This document shows, in pieces, positions 16,868-26,396 of a DNA stretch of 64,000 nt. A program made the translations under genes and the position numbers. How positions within the stretch are numbered: position 1 is the stretch's first letter; the number at the start of each line of letters is the position of its first letter. The stretch comes from Pseudomonadota bacterium (GTDB lineage: Bacteria > Pseudomonadota > Alphaproteobacteria > Azospirillales > Azospirillaceae), in the NCBI GenBank assembly GCA_023423695.1, contig JAFAFA010000061.1, positions 99,092-163,091 of the forward strand, in the 5' to 3' direction. Under the pieces are notes generated by a model, which saw only the letters and a list, made by a program, of their open reading frames with translations, was not told where the DNA came from and did not search any database.

Positions 16868-17641
16868 ATGGATTTCCAGGGCAAGGCCATCCTCGTCACC
16901 GGTGCCGGCCGCGGCATCGGCGCCGCCATCGCCCGCGCCTTCGCCGCGGAAGGGGCCATGGTGGCGGTCAATTACCTGCGCAACGATTCAGCGGCGGAAG
17001 CGGTGGCGGCGGAGTGCCGGACGCTGGGCGGCGACGGGCTGCCGCTGCGCGCCGACGTGACCGACGCCGCGGCGGTCGCCGGGATGGTGGAAATGGCGGT
17101 GGCGGAGTTCGGCGGGCTGGACGTGGTCGTCAACAACGCCTTCGCGCCCTATGTCTTCGATCCCGACCGGCGGCGGCTGTTCTGGGAAACCGAGTGGGAC
17201 GACTACCAGACCCAGATCGACGGGGCGCTGAAAAGCACCCATGCCGTCTGCCGGGCGGTTCTGCCCGCGCTGCGTCGGCGGGGCGGGGGCAGCATCGTCA
17301 ACATGGCAACCGACCTCGTGGCGCGGCCGACCGTGCCCTACCACGACTACACCACCGCCAAGGCGGCGCTGATCGGCTTCAGCCGCACCCTGGCGGCGGA
17401 ACTTGGGCCGTTCGGCATCCGCGTCAACTGCGTGGCGCCGGGGCTGGTCTACCCCACCGATGCCAGCCGGTCGACCCCGGAGCCGGTCAAGGACCGCATC
17501 ACCGCCCTGACGCCGCTCGGCCGCATCGCGGCGCCGGAGGATGTTGCCGGTCCGGTGCTGTTCCTCGCCTCCGACTGGAGCCGCTTCATGACCGGCCAGA
17601 CGCTGACGGTGGATGGCGGGCTGGTGATGGGCGCTACCTGA
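16868..17641 (+). CDS. SDR-family (FabG-like) oxidoreductase of the thiamin-related operon
   Basis: The 257-residue classical SDR has the cofactor motif TGAGRGIG, the NNAF motif, a catalytic YTTAK (Tyr and Lys) and the C-terminal TGQTLTVDGG of FabG-like enzymes. The first loop after beta strand 2 reads NYLRNDSAAE, compatible with NADP(H). It is the last gene of the riboswitch operon, 10 bp after the binding protein. With the LuxE/LuxC pair it could complete an acid to aldehyde to alcohol conversion (inference). It might equally oxidise an alcohol. The reaction is not shown by sequence alone. Confidence 0.85.
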   Translation: MDFQGKAILVTGAGRGIGAAIARAFAAEGAMVAVNYLRNDSAAEAVAAECRTLGGDGLPLRADVTDAAAVAGMVEMAVAEFGGLDVVVNNAFAPYVFDPDRRRLFWETEWDDYQTQIDGALKSTHAVCRAVLPALRRRGGGSIVNMATDLVARPTVPYHDYTTAKAALIGFSRTLAAELGPFGIRVNCVAPGLVYPTDASRSTPEPVKDRITALTPLGRIAAPEDVAGPVLFLASDWSRFMTGQTLTVDGGLVMGAT

Positions 17642-17681
17642 ACCCCACACCCGCCCGCCTTCACTGGAACCGGCGCCAGCC

Positions 17682-19229
17682 TCAGAACGGCTGTTGAAGC
17701 AATCCGATCAGCCCCTTCACGCCCGACACGAAATTACCGATGCGCAGGTTTTCGTCGAAGCTATGCTGGTTGTTGTCGGCATTCACCAGGGGCACGATCA
17801 CGAAGGGCACCTTCAGCGCCTCGACCGCCGCGCCGGTGGGCACCGTGCCGCCCATCATGCGGATGCGCACCGGCTCCTCGCCGTAGGTCGCCTTGTAGGA
17901 GCGGTACAGCCACTCGCCGACCGGGGATTGCATGTCGGTGCGCGCCGCCGAGCTGGAGGCGGAGACCTTCTCCGAATCGAGGGAGGCGAGCTTGTCGTAC
18001 TTCGCCCGCTCCTCGTCCGTCGGGGTGCCCTGGACCAGATGATAGCCCTGCGCCTCGATGTGCTTCTTCAGCATGCCGATCAGCTGTTCCGGCGGCGTTT
18101 CTGGAACCGTGCGCAGGTCCAGTTCGGCCACGGCGATTTCCGGGATGATCGTGCGGGCCTTGGCGCCCACGTCGGCGGCGGCGATGCCGCGGACGTTCAA
18201 CGACGGGTACTGCAGCGCCTCCTGGTAGTTCTTGCCGACCTTCTCGGCCTCGGCGATGCCCAGGCGCTTGCGCAGCGCGGTCTCGTCGTCGGGGACGGCG
18301 GCCATGATCTTTTCCGCCGCGGCGTCGATCTTCACGGACTCATAGTAGCCGGGAATGGTCACGCGCCCGGTCTCGTCCTTCATGGACGCCAGCAGCTGCG
18401 CCAGCCGCATCGCCGGGTTGGCGGCGTAGTTGCCGAAGTGGCCGCTGTGCAGGCCCTGCTTGGCACCGAAGACGGTCAGGGTCGCCTGGGCGATGCCCCG
18501 GTTGCCGAAGACCAGCGTCGGCCTGTTGCTCTGATGCATGGGACCGTCCAGCACCAGCAGCGCATCGCTCTTCAGCAGGTCGGAATTCTGACGGATGACC
18601 TCGCCCAGCGTCGGCGATCCCTTCTCCTCTTCGGAATCCAGGATGACCTTGACGTTGACGCTGGGCGTCTGGCCCGTTCCCTTCAGGGCGTCGATGGCCG
18701 TCAGCAGCATCATGATCGGACCCTTGTCGTCCGACGACGACCGCGCGAACAGACGCCAGTCCGGATCGACCTGCTCGCCGTAGAGCTTCTCCAGCGGGAT
18801 CGTTTCCCATTCGCCCTTGTCGGTCTTCTGCTTCAGCGCCGCGTCCCAGGGGCTCTTCTGCTTCCATTGCTGCGGCGTGACCGACTGGCCGTCCAGATGT
18901 GCGTAGAACAGGATGGTCTTCTTGGCGGGATCGGCGCCGGGCAGTTCCGCATACAGCATCGGCTTGCCGTCGTTCGGCAGCTGCCGCGTCTGGAAGCCCC
19001 GCTTCTGGAACGCCTGCTCCAGCCAAGCGACGTTCTTCTGAATGTCAGCGGCAACAACAGCGTCGTTGGGAAGCGCCAGAAGCTCGACGAATTCCTTGTA
19101 ATTCGCAGACGAGTGCTTCGCCGCGAGCGTATCCGTGGACGGCGTGGCCGCGCCGGCCTGCATCGGCAAGATCATGCAGGCGCCGAGAATAAGCACCTGC
19201 TTGAGCGAAATTTTCCCTTTACCCGACAT
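17682..19229 (-). CDS. Exported M20-family metallopeptidase
   Basis: The start at 19229 follows GGGAAG and gives a signal peptide (about 1-28, ending QAGAA). The 515-residue protein is an M20/DapE-type zinc peptidase: first metal histidine in YAHLDGQ, bridging aspartate in SSDDKGP, glutamates in EEEKGS, lid-domain histidine in GLHSGHFGNYAANPA, and the last zinc histidine in NQHSFDE. Such enzymes hydrolyse dipeptides or acylated amino acids, here in the periplasm. It is convergent with the riboswitch operon and divergent from the PgtC-like gene. No dedicated regulator is visible. Confidence 0.9.
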   Translation of the reverse strand: MSGKGKISLKQVLILGACMILPMQAGAATPSTDTLAAKHSSANYKEFVELLALPNDAVVAADIQKNVAWLEQAFQKRGFQTRQLPNDGKPMLYAELPGADPAKKTILFYAHLDGQSVTPQQWKQKSPWDAALKQKTDKGEWETIPLEKLYGEQVDPDWRLFARSSSDDKGPIMMLLTAIDALKGTGQTPSVNVKVILDSEEEKGSPTLGEVIRQNSDLLKSDALLVLDGPMHQSNRPTLVFGNRGIAQATLTVFGAKQGLHSGHFGNYAANPAMRLAQLLASMKDETGRVTIPGYYESVKIDAAAEKIMAAVPDDETALRKRLGIAEAEKVGKNYQEALQYPSLNVRGIAAADVGAKARTIIPEIAVAELDLRTVPETPPEQLIGMLKKHIEAQGYHLVQGTPTDEERAKYDKLASLDSEKVSASSSAARTDMQSPVGEWLYRSYKATYGEEPVRIRMMGGTVPTGAAVEALKVPFVIVPLVNADNNQHSFDENLRIGNFVSGVKGLIGLLQQPF

Positions 19230-19474
19230 TTCTTCCCTCTCACAGTCTTGTGATGCGACGTGTACGAATGAATTGCGGACAACGTCAAGTTTGATCGACG
19301 TTTTCACGGGTCAGGGCTGTGCGTGGCGCGCAGCACGCCGAGGCTGGGAGGACCGATGCCGTGGCGGCTATCAAAAGGGAACGGTCCCGTGCAAGCTGTC
19401 CGCCGGATCGGAAACCGACCGGTCGCCGGAGCGGGGGATCGGGTGGCGTGAAGGCGGGTGATGGTGGAAGCGGC

Positions 19475-20869
19475 ATGAAACGGAATTCGCGCAGCGGTGG
19501 GCGGTGGGTGCCGGCGCTGATGGCCGTCTGGCTGCTGCTGCCGGGCCCGGCAGCAGCAGGGGCGGGCAAGCTGCCGCAACCGGTGGAAACGGTCACCGTC
19601 ATGACGTCCTTTCCCGCCGGCTTCTACGAGCCGGTGCGGGAGGCGTTCGAACAGGCCCATCCCGACCGGCGCCTCCGGGTGATCAACGCCAAGACAACGG
19701 CGGCCATCACCCAGCTGCAGGACCGCGTGGAGGACGTCGACATCTTCTGGGCGTCCGCCCCCGACGCCTTCGAGGTGCTGAAAGCCGCCGGGTTGCTGGC
19801 TCCGGTCGCCGCGCGCCCGACCGGCGCCCCGGCGACCGTCGGCAACCAGCCGATCGACGATCCGGACGGCACCTATCTCGGTTTCGCGCTGTCGGGCTAT
19901 GGGCTGGTCTGGGACCAGTCCTATCTCGACCGGCACGGGATCGCCGCCCCGCGAAGCTGGGAGGATCTGCGCAAACCCGCCTATGTCCGCCATCTCGGCA
20001 TCACCGCGCCATCGCGCTCCGGCACCATGCATCTGATGGTGGAGACCGTTCTGCAACTCCATGGCTGGGAGCGCGGCTGGGCCATGTGGCTGGAAATCGC
20101 CGGCAACATCGCGACGGTGACGGCGCGAAGCTACGGCGTGGTGGAGGGCGTAGGCAAGGAGCGTTTCGGCATCGGGCTGGCGATCGACTTCCTGGGCCAG
20201 GGAGCCGGCCAGGCATCGGACGGAGAGGCCTTGCGCTTCGCCTATCCCGCCGACAGCGTGTTCCTGCCGGCCAGCGTGGCGGTGCTGCGCAGCGCGCCCA
20301 ATCCGGCGGGAGCGGGCGTCTTCATCGATTTCCTGCTGTCGCCCCCCGGACAGGCGCTGATGCTGCGTCCGGACATCGGGCGGCTCCCGGTCCGTCCCGA
20401 CACCTACGCCGCCGCGCCCGCCGGCTATCCCAACCCCTATGCCCGCGAGACCGGAGACGACCTCTTCCTCTTCGACCGGGCCTTGTCCAGCCGCCGCTAC
20501 GAGTTGGTCAACCTGCTGTTCGACGAATTGATCACCTTCCGGGTGAAGACGCTCAACCGGGTCTGGCAGTTGATCCACGAGGGCGAGAACCGTCTGGCCG
20601 CCGCTCCGGACCCGGTGGCCCGCGACCTGTTGCGCGCGGCCCGCGCGGCGGCAACCGCGGTTCCCGTCGACGCCGCCGAGGCCGTCGATCCCGCCTTTTC
20701 CGCGGCGTTGAGGCGGCCTGCCCGTGGCATGCGGGTTTCTGCCCGGCAGGAGGAGCTGGCGGCGGAATGGCGGAGCTTTTCCAAGACCCGGCTCGATGCG
20801 GCACTGTCGGCGGCCGAACGGGCGCTGGTGATCCTGCGGGTGGCGGCCGGCGAAGGGGGCTGGCCATGA
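19475..20869 (+). CDS. PgtC-like periplasmic solute-binding protein, sensor-linked
   Basis: The start at 19475 is the ATG with GGAAG in front and a signal peptide behind it (about 1-28). The 464-residue protein is an Fe/polyamine-type binding protein (MTSFPAGFYEPVREAF, DIFWASAPDAFEVL) with an extended helical C-terminal region (about 330-460) containing ELVNLLFDELITF, as in PgtC of phosphoglycerate-regulated systems. It overlaps the sensor kinase gene by 4 bp (ATGA), so it likely works as the periplasmic ligand-binding partner of that kinase. A paralogue at 24967-26322 serves an ABC importer. The ligand is unknown; a phosphorylated C3 compound is a guess from the family. Confidence 0.82.
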   Translation: MKRNSRSGGRWVPALMAVWLLLPGPAAAGAGKLPQPVETVTVMTSFPAGFYEPVREAFEQAHPDRRLRVINAKTTAAITQLQDRVEDVDIFWASAPDAFEVLKAAGLLAPVAARPTGAPATVGNQPIDDPDGTYLGFALSGYGLVWDQSYLDRHGIAAPRSWEDLRKPAYVRHLGITAPSRSGTMHLMVETVLQLHGWERGWAMWLEIAGNIATVTARSYGVVEGVGKERFGIGLAIDFLGQGAGQASDGEALRFAYPADSVFLPASVAVLRSAPNPAGAGVFIDFLLSPPGQALMLRPDIGRLPVRPDTYAAAPAGYPNPYARETGDDLFLFDRALSSRRYELVNLLFDELITFRVKTLNRVWQLIHEGENRLAAAPDPVARDLLRAARAAATAVPVDAAEAVDPAFSAALRRPARGMRVSARQEELAAEWRSFSKTRLDAALSAAERALVILRVAAGEGGWP

Positions 20870-23349
20870 GCGCGCTGGCGCAACCGTCCGTATCCGGCCG
20901 CAGTCCGGGGAGCAGGCGGGGGCCGTTGCGCTTCGGCATCCGCGCCCGGCTGTTTCTGGCCTTCGTCGCGGTGGCCATCCTGTCGGTGGCGGCTTGCGCG
21001 CTCGGCTGGCTGTCCTACGACCGGCTGGGCGGCACGCTGGACGAGTTCGCGGAAAGCCACCTGCCTGCCCTGGGTTTCGCCGCCAAGCTGGCGGAGGAGG
21101 GCGGCGCCATCATCGCCACCGCCCCCATCCTGGCCGGCAGCCGGACCGAGGCCGAGATGGACGCGATCCGCGACACGCTGGGCCGTCGTCTGACCGCGCT
21201 GCGGGCGCTGACCGGCGCCATCGAGGGCGGCGTCCCCGGCCTGCGCCCGGTGGTGGACGCGCTCGGCCGCAACCTGGAGGAATTGGACGGCACGGTGCGC
21301 CAGCGGCTGGCGCTGGCCCGCCGCAACCAGGAGGCCATCGAGCGGCTGCGCTGGCTGCACGCCGATTTCCTCGACGAGATCGACCCGCTGGTCGCCGACG
21401 CCCGCTTCAACATCCAAAGCGCACTGTCCTCCGTCGAGAGCGGCAAGGCGTCTGCCGATGCGGTCCGCATCCTGCGGGAGGAGAACCGGCGGAGCGAGGC
21501 GGTGCTGCAGATCGGCGCCAACGGCAACCTCGCGGTCGGGCTGATCGCGCGGGCGGCGACGCTCGCCACGCCCGAGATGCTCGACGACAACGCCGGCTTC
21601 CTCGACGAGACCGCCGACCGTCTGCAGCGCGACCTCGCGGCGCTGGCCGATTGGCCGGACGGCGTGTCGCTCGGGCAGGTGGTGGCCCAGCTTCTCGGGC
21701 TCGCACGCGGAGCGGACGGCAGTGTACCGGCGCTGCGCCGGGAGGAGCTGGAAACCGCCGCGCGCGGACAGGCCCTGCTGGCCGAGAACCGCGACATCGT
21801 GGCCCGGCTGAACGGGCTGATCGCCCGGCAGGTCCAGGCGGTGGAGCATGATTCCCGCGCCGCCGCCGCGCGCTCCGCCCAGGCGGTCGCGTTCGGCCGC
21901 TCCGCCCTGCTGGCGAGCGCGGTGGTCAGCCTGCTGGTGGCAGTGCTGGTGGCGTGGCTCTACGTCAACCGCAACCTGATCTCCCGCCTGACCCGGCTGG
22001 GCGACGCGGCCCGCGCCATCGCCGCCGGGGATCTGAAGGCCGACATCCCGCTGGGCGGCCGCGACGAGCTGTCGGACATGGCGGCGGCGCTGCTGGTCTT
22101 CCGCGACACCGCCATCGCGGTGGAGGAGGCGAACGCGCAGGCGATCATCGACAACGCCCAGGCCGGGCTGGCGATCACCGACGCGCAGGGCGTGATCGAG
22201 TTCGTCAACCCGCTGGCCGCCGCGCTGATCGCACCGCCGCCCGGTGAGGGCGGCGATGGGGAGGGCGGCGACGCCGCGCGCCTTGCCGACCGCCTGGATG
22301 CCGCCGGTGCCGACCGCGTCGCGGCGTTCTTCGCCCAGGTGTCCGCCGGGGCCGAGGGCGTCGCGCCCACCCTGTCCACCCTTGCCACCGGGCGACGTCC
22401 TGATGGCGGAGCGGTTCCGGTGCAGGTCGGCGTCCGACCCTTCTGGCGGCGCCAGCAGCAGCGCTTCATCGTCACCCTGACCGACATGACCGAACGATTG
22501 GAGGCCCAGCACCTTCTGGAGCGCACGGTGCGGGAGCGCACCACCGACCTGCAGACCACCAACGACCGGCTGGAGCGCGCCATCGCCGAGCACCAGCGCA
22601 CCGAGCGGGAGCTGCGCGAGGCCCAGGCCGAGCTGGTGCAGGCCGGCAAGCTGGCGGCGCTCGGCCAGCTGGCGGCCGGCGTCGGGCATGAGCTGAACCA
22701 GCCGCTGGCCGCCATCCGCTCCTACGCGCACAACGGCCGCAAGCTGATCGGGCTGGGCCGGGTGGAGGAGGCGGGAGCTAATCTGGGCAAGATCGCCGAC
22801 CTGACGGCCCGCATGGCGAACATCACCAACCACCTGAAACGCTTCGCCCGGCGTCCGGACGCCCGTCTGGGCGCGGTGGAACTGGAGCCGGTCATCCAGG
22901 GCGCGCTGTCCTTGTTCGGCAACCGCCTGCGCGAGGAGGCGGTCGCGGTGGAACTGCAAATGCCCGACACCGCCGCGCCGCTGCGGGTCCGTGCCGAGGA
23001 GGTGCGGCTGGAGCAGGTGCTGGTCAACCTGCTGAGCAACGCGCTGGACGCCGTGGCCGGCAGGCAGGCCCGCCGCATCCTGATCCGGGCCGAAGCCGTG
23101 GAGAAAGGCGACGGGGAAGAGGGCGGTGCCGTCCGCATCGAGGTGCGTGACAGCGGCCCCGGCATCGTCGCCGATCCGGTCGAGCAGATCTTCGATCCCT
23201 TCTTCACCACCAAACCGGTGGGAACGGGGCTGGGGCTCGGCCTGTCGATCTCGTACAACATCGTCCGCGACTTTGGCGGCGTGCTGTCGGTGGCCGAGAG
23301 CGGCCCCGGCGGAACCGCCTTCGTCCTCACACTGACCCGCCTCCCTTGA
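20866..23349 (+). CDS. Membrane sensor histidine kinase (HAMP, PAS, HisKA, HATPase)
   Basis: The start is ATG 20866 in the overlap with the binding-protein stop; the much longer open frame upstream is noise. The 827-residue protein has TM1 (about 25-48), a long periplasmic helical sensor (about 50-345), TM2 (about 347-368), HAMP (about 368-420), a PAS-like domain (about 425-540), a coiled coil and the kinase core. His608 lies in GVGHELNQPLA; the N box is NLLSNALDAV, the G1 box DSGPGI, and the G2 box GTGLGLGLS. It resembles PgtB/DctB-type kinases. It should phosphorylate the response regulator encoded 21 bp downstream. Confidence 0.92.
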   Translation: MSALAQPSVSGRSPGSRRGPLRFGIRARLFLAFVAVAILSVAACALGWLSYDRLGGTLDEFAESHLPALGFAAKLAEEGGAIIATAPILAGSRTEAEMDAIRDTLGRRLTALRALTGAIEGGVPGLRPVVDALGRNLEELDGTVRQRLALARRNQEAIERLRWLHADFLDEIDPLVADARFNIQSALSSVESGKASADAVRILREENRRSEAVLQIGANGNLAVGLIARAATLATPEMLDDNAGFLDETADRLQRDLAALADWPDGVSLGQVVAQLLGLARGADGSVPALRREELETAARGQALLAENRDIVARLNGLIARQVQAVEHDSRAAAARSAQAVAFGRSALLASAVVSLLVAVLVAWLYVNRNLISRLTRLGDAARAIAAGDLKADIPLGGRDELSDMAAALLVFRDTAIAVEEANAQAIIDNAQAGLAITDAQGVIEFVNPLAAALIAPPPGEGGDGEGGDAARLADRLDAAGADRVAAFFAQVSAGAEGVAPTLSTLATGRRPDGGAVPVQVGVRPFWRRQQQRFIVTLTDMTERLEAQHLLERTVRERTTDLQTTNDRLERAIAEHQRTERELREAQAELVQAGKLAALGQLAAGVGHELNQPLAAIRSYAHNGRKLIGLGRVEEAGANLGKIADLTARMANITNHLKRFARRPDARLGAVELEPVIQGALSLFGNRLREEAVAVELQMPDTAAPLRVRAEEVRLEQVLVNLLSNALDAVAGRQARRILIRAEAVEKGDGEEGGAVRIEVRDSGPGIVADPVEQIFDPFFTTKPVGTGLGLGLSISYNIVRDFGGVLSVAESGPGGTAFVLTLTRLP

Positions 23350-23370
23350 ACGGCGAATGAAGGCCTGCCC

Positions 23371-24711
<1,341 letters not shown>

Positions 24712-24735
24712 CGAAGCGCTTTTCGGCTACCGATG

Positions 24736-24764
24736 AGCCCTTCTCCCGCAAGGGGAGAAGGGCT
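24736..24764 (+). terminator. Hairpin after the sensor/regulator operon
   Basis: A perfect 12-bp stem (24736-24747 with 24753-24764, loop GCAAG) lies 25 bp after the regulator stop. Only a short TTTCC follows, so it may be a weak terminator or a dispersed palindromic repeat; the sequence resembles common repeats of GC-rich alphaproteobacterial genomes. Confidence 0.5.
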
Positions 24765-24814
24765 TTCCATGCCTTCAGGCCACTGCCTTTAAGGGACCGA
24801 GCACCGTAAGTGGA

Positions 24815-24858
24815 GGCGATGTTCCCTGCGTTACCCGCATATGCCGGGCGATGTTCCC
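24815..24858 (+). promoter_or_regulatory. Candidate upstream activating sites for the sigma-54 regulator
   Basis: The 12-mer GGCGATGTTCCC occurs twice, at 24815-24826 and 24847-24858, exactly 32 bp apart, which is three helical turns. The copies lie about 53 to 96 bp upstream of the sigma-54 promoter, typical for enhancer sites. A further related CGATGT occurs near 24871. Binding by the adjacent response regulator is inferred. Confidence 0.6.
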
Positions 24859-24910
24859 GTCCTGACCCATCGATGTCGCGCAAAGCCGGACGGTACAAGG
24901 GCCCGCCGTC

Positions 24911-24926
24911 TGGCACGCCGATTGCT
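24911..24926 (+). promoter_or_regulatory. Sigma-54 promoter of the ABC importer operon
   Basis: TGGCACG (24911-24917), four bases, then TTGCT (24922-24926) match the -24/-12 consensus completely, with the required 10 bp between GG and GC. Transcription would begin near 24937, leaving a leader of about 30 nt before the binding-protein start at 24967. Confidence 0.9.
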
Positions 24927-24966
24927 GATATAGCCAGCATAAAACATCGAGGGAGGGACTCCACCC

Positions 24967-26322
24967 ATGCTTCGCACAACGCGCACCCTGCGCAACGCCG
25001 CCGCCGCCCTGGCCGTCCTGCTTCTGTCCGGCACCACCGCCTTCGCGCAGGATGCCAGCGGCAAGCTGGTCATCGTCACATCCTTTCCCAAGGACATGAC
25101 GACCGCCTTCCAGCAGGCCTACCAGAAGGCCAACCCCAAGGTCACGGTCGAGATCCTGAACCGCAACACCAATGCGGGCGTGAAGTATCTCCAGGAAACC
25201 GCGTCCAACAACGGCGTCGACCTGTTCTGGGCCTCGGCCCCCGACGCCTTCGAGGTGCTGAAGGGCGCCGGGTTGCTGCAGCCCTACAAGCCCAAGGTGG
25301 AGGGCATCCCGACCAAGGTCGGCGCCTATCCGGTCAACGATCCGGAGGGGATGTACGCCGGCTTCGCCGCGTCCGGCTACGGCATCATGTGGAACAGCCG
25401 CTACATGAAGGCCAACGACCTGCCGGTTCCCAAGGAATGGGCCGACCTGACCAAGCCGGTCTATTTCGATCACGTCGCGATCTCGGCCCCGTCGCGCTCC
25501 GGCACGACGCACCTGACCATCGAGACGATCCTCCAGGGCGAGGGCTGGGAGAAGGGCTGGCGCACCAACAAGGAGATGGCCGGCAACTACCGCACCATCA
25601 CCGAGCGCAGCTTCGGCGTGCCGGACGGGGTGAATTCGGGAGCCTTCGGCATCGGCATCGTCATCGATTTCTTCGCGCTGTCGTCGCAGGCGTCGGGCTT
25701 CCCGGTGGAGTTCGCCTATCCCACCATCACCACCATCGTCCCGGCCAATGTCGGCGTCGTGAAGAACGCGCCCAACAAGGCCGCCGCCGAGGGCTTCGTC
25801 GATTTCCTGCTGTCGCCGAAGGGACAGGAGGTTCTGCTTGAGCCGGCGATCCGCCGCCTGCCGGTCAACCCGGTCACCTACGAGAAGGCACCCGCCGGCT
25901 ATCCCAACCCGTTCAAGGACACCTCGCTGGGCGCCCAGGTGAACTTCGACGTCAACGTCTCGCAGGCCCGCTACAACGTGGTGGACGCGCTGTTCGACCA
26001 GCTCATCACCTTCCAGCTCGACGACCTCAAGGCCGCGACCCAGGCCATCCACAAGGCCGAGGCGGCCATCGCCAAGAAGCCGAACGACAAGGCCAAGGCC
26101 CTGCTGGCCGAGGCGCGCGACCTCGTCGCCGCCATGCCGGTGACGGCGGAGCAGGCCGCCGACCCGCAACTGGCCGGCGCCTTCACGGTGGAACGCAAGT
26201 CGGCCAAGGACACGGTGCCGGAACGCCAGGCGCAGGTCGAACAGAAGTGGTCCGCCTTCGCCAAGGAAAACTACGCCGCCGCCCGCAAGAAGGCCGACGA
26301 GGCGCTGGCTCTGGCGCGCTGA
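24967..26322 (+). CDS. ABC importer periplasmic binding protein (PgtC/AfuA-like)
   Basis: The start follows GAGGGAG. The 451-residue protein has a signal peptide (about 1-27, TTAFAQ) and is clearly paralogous to the sensor-linked protein at 19475: both share DLFWASAPDAFEVLK, SAPSRSGT and the extended helical C-terminus with LFDQLITF. It is the first gene behind the sigma-54 promoter. It should deliver a solute to the fused permease and ATPase that follow. The family includes carriers of iron, phosphoglycerate-like and phosphonate compounds. Two phosphatase genes at the end of the cluster favour a phosphorylated solute (inference). Confidence 0.87.
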   Translation: MLRTTRTLRNAAAALAVLLLSGTTAFAQDASGKLVIVTSFPKDMTTAFQQAYQKANPKVTVEILNRNTNAGVKYLQETASNNGVDLFWASAPDAFEVLKGAGLLQPYKPKVEGIPTKVGAYPVNDPEGMYAGFAASGYGIMWNSRYMKANDLPVPKEWADLTKPVYFDHVAISAPSRSGTTHLTIETILQGEGWEKGWRTNKEMAGNYRTITERSFGVPDGVNSGAFGIGIVIDFFALSSQASGFPVEFAYPTITTIVPANVGVVKNAPNKAAAEGFVDFLLSPKGQEVLLEPAIRRLPVNPVTYEKAPAGYPNPFKDTSLGAQVNFDVNVSQARYNVVDALFDQLITFQLDDLKAATQAIHKAEAAIAKKPNDKAKALLAEARDLVAAMPVTAEQAADPQLAGAFTVERKSAKDTVPERQAQVEQKWSAFAKENYAAARKKADEALALAR

Positions 26323-26366
26323 CGCGCCAGCGCTTCGTGCATGGGGGACGCGCCGGTCGCGTCCCC
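26311..26366 (+). repeat. Two consecutive hairpins between binding protein and permease genes
   Basis: A perfect 8-bp stem (26311-26318 with 26323-26330) spans the stop codon, and a perfect 9-bp stem (26344-26352 with 26358-26366) follows. Neither has a T tract. Such hairpins after binding-protein genes usually protect the upstream mRNA and set a higher yield of binding protein than of permease. Confidence 0.6.
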
Positions 26367-26396
26367 TCCTGACCTCCCCAGTTCACGGGCCTTTCC

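Noticed and set aside
19504..20865. Upstream extension of the sensor kinase frame through the binding-protein gene
   Set aside because: The extension is low-complexity noise; the ATGA overlap at 20866 gives a normal kinase start.
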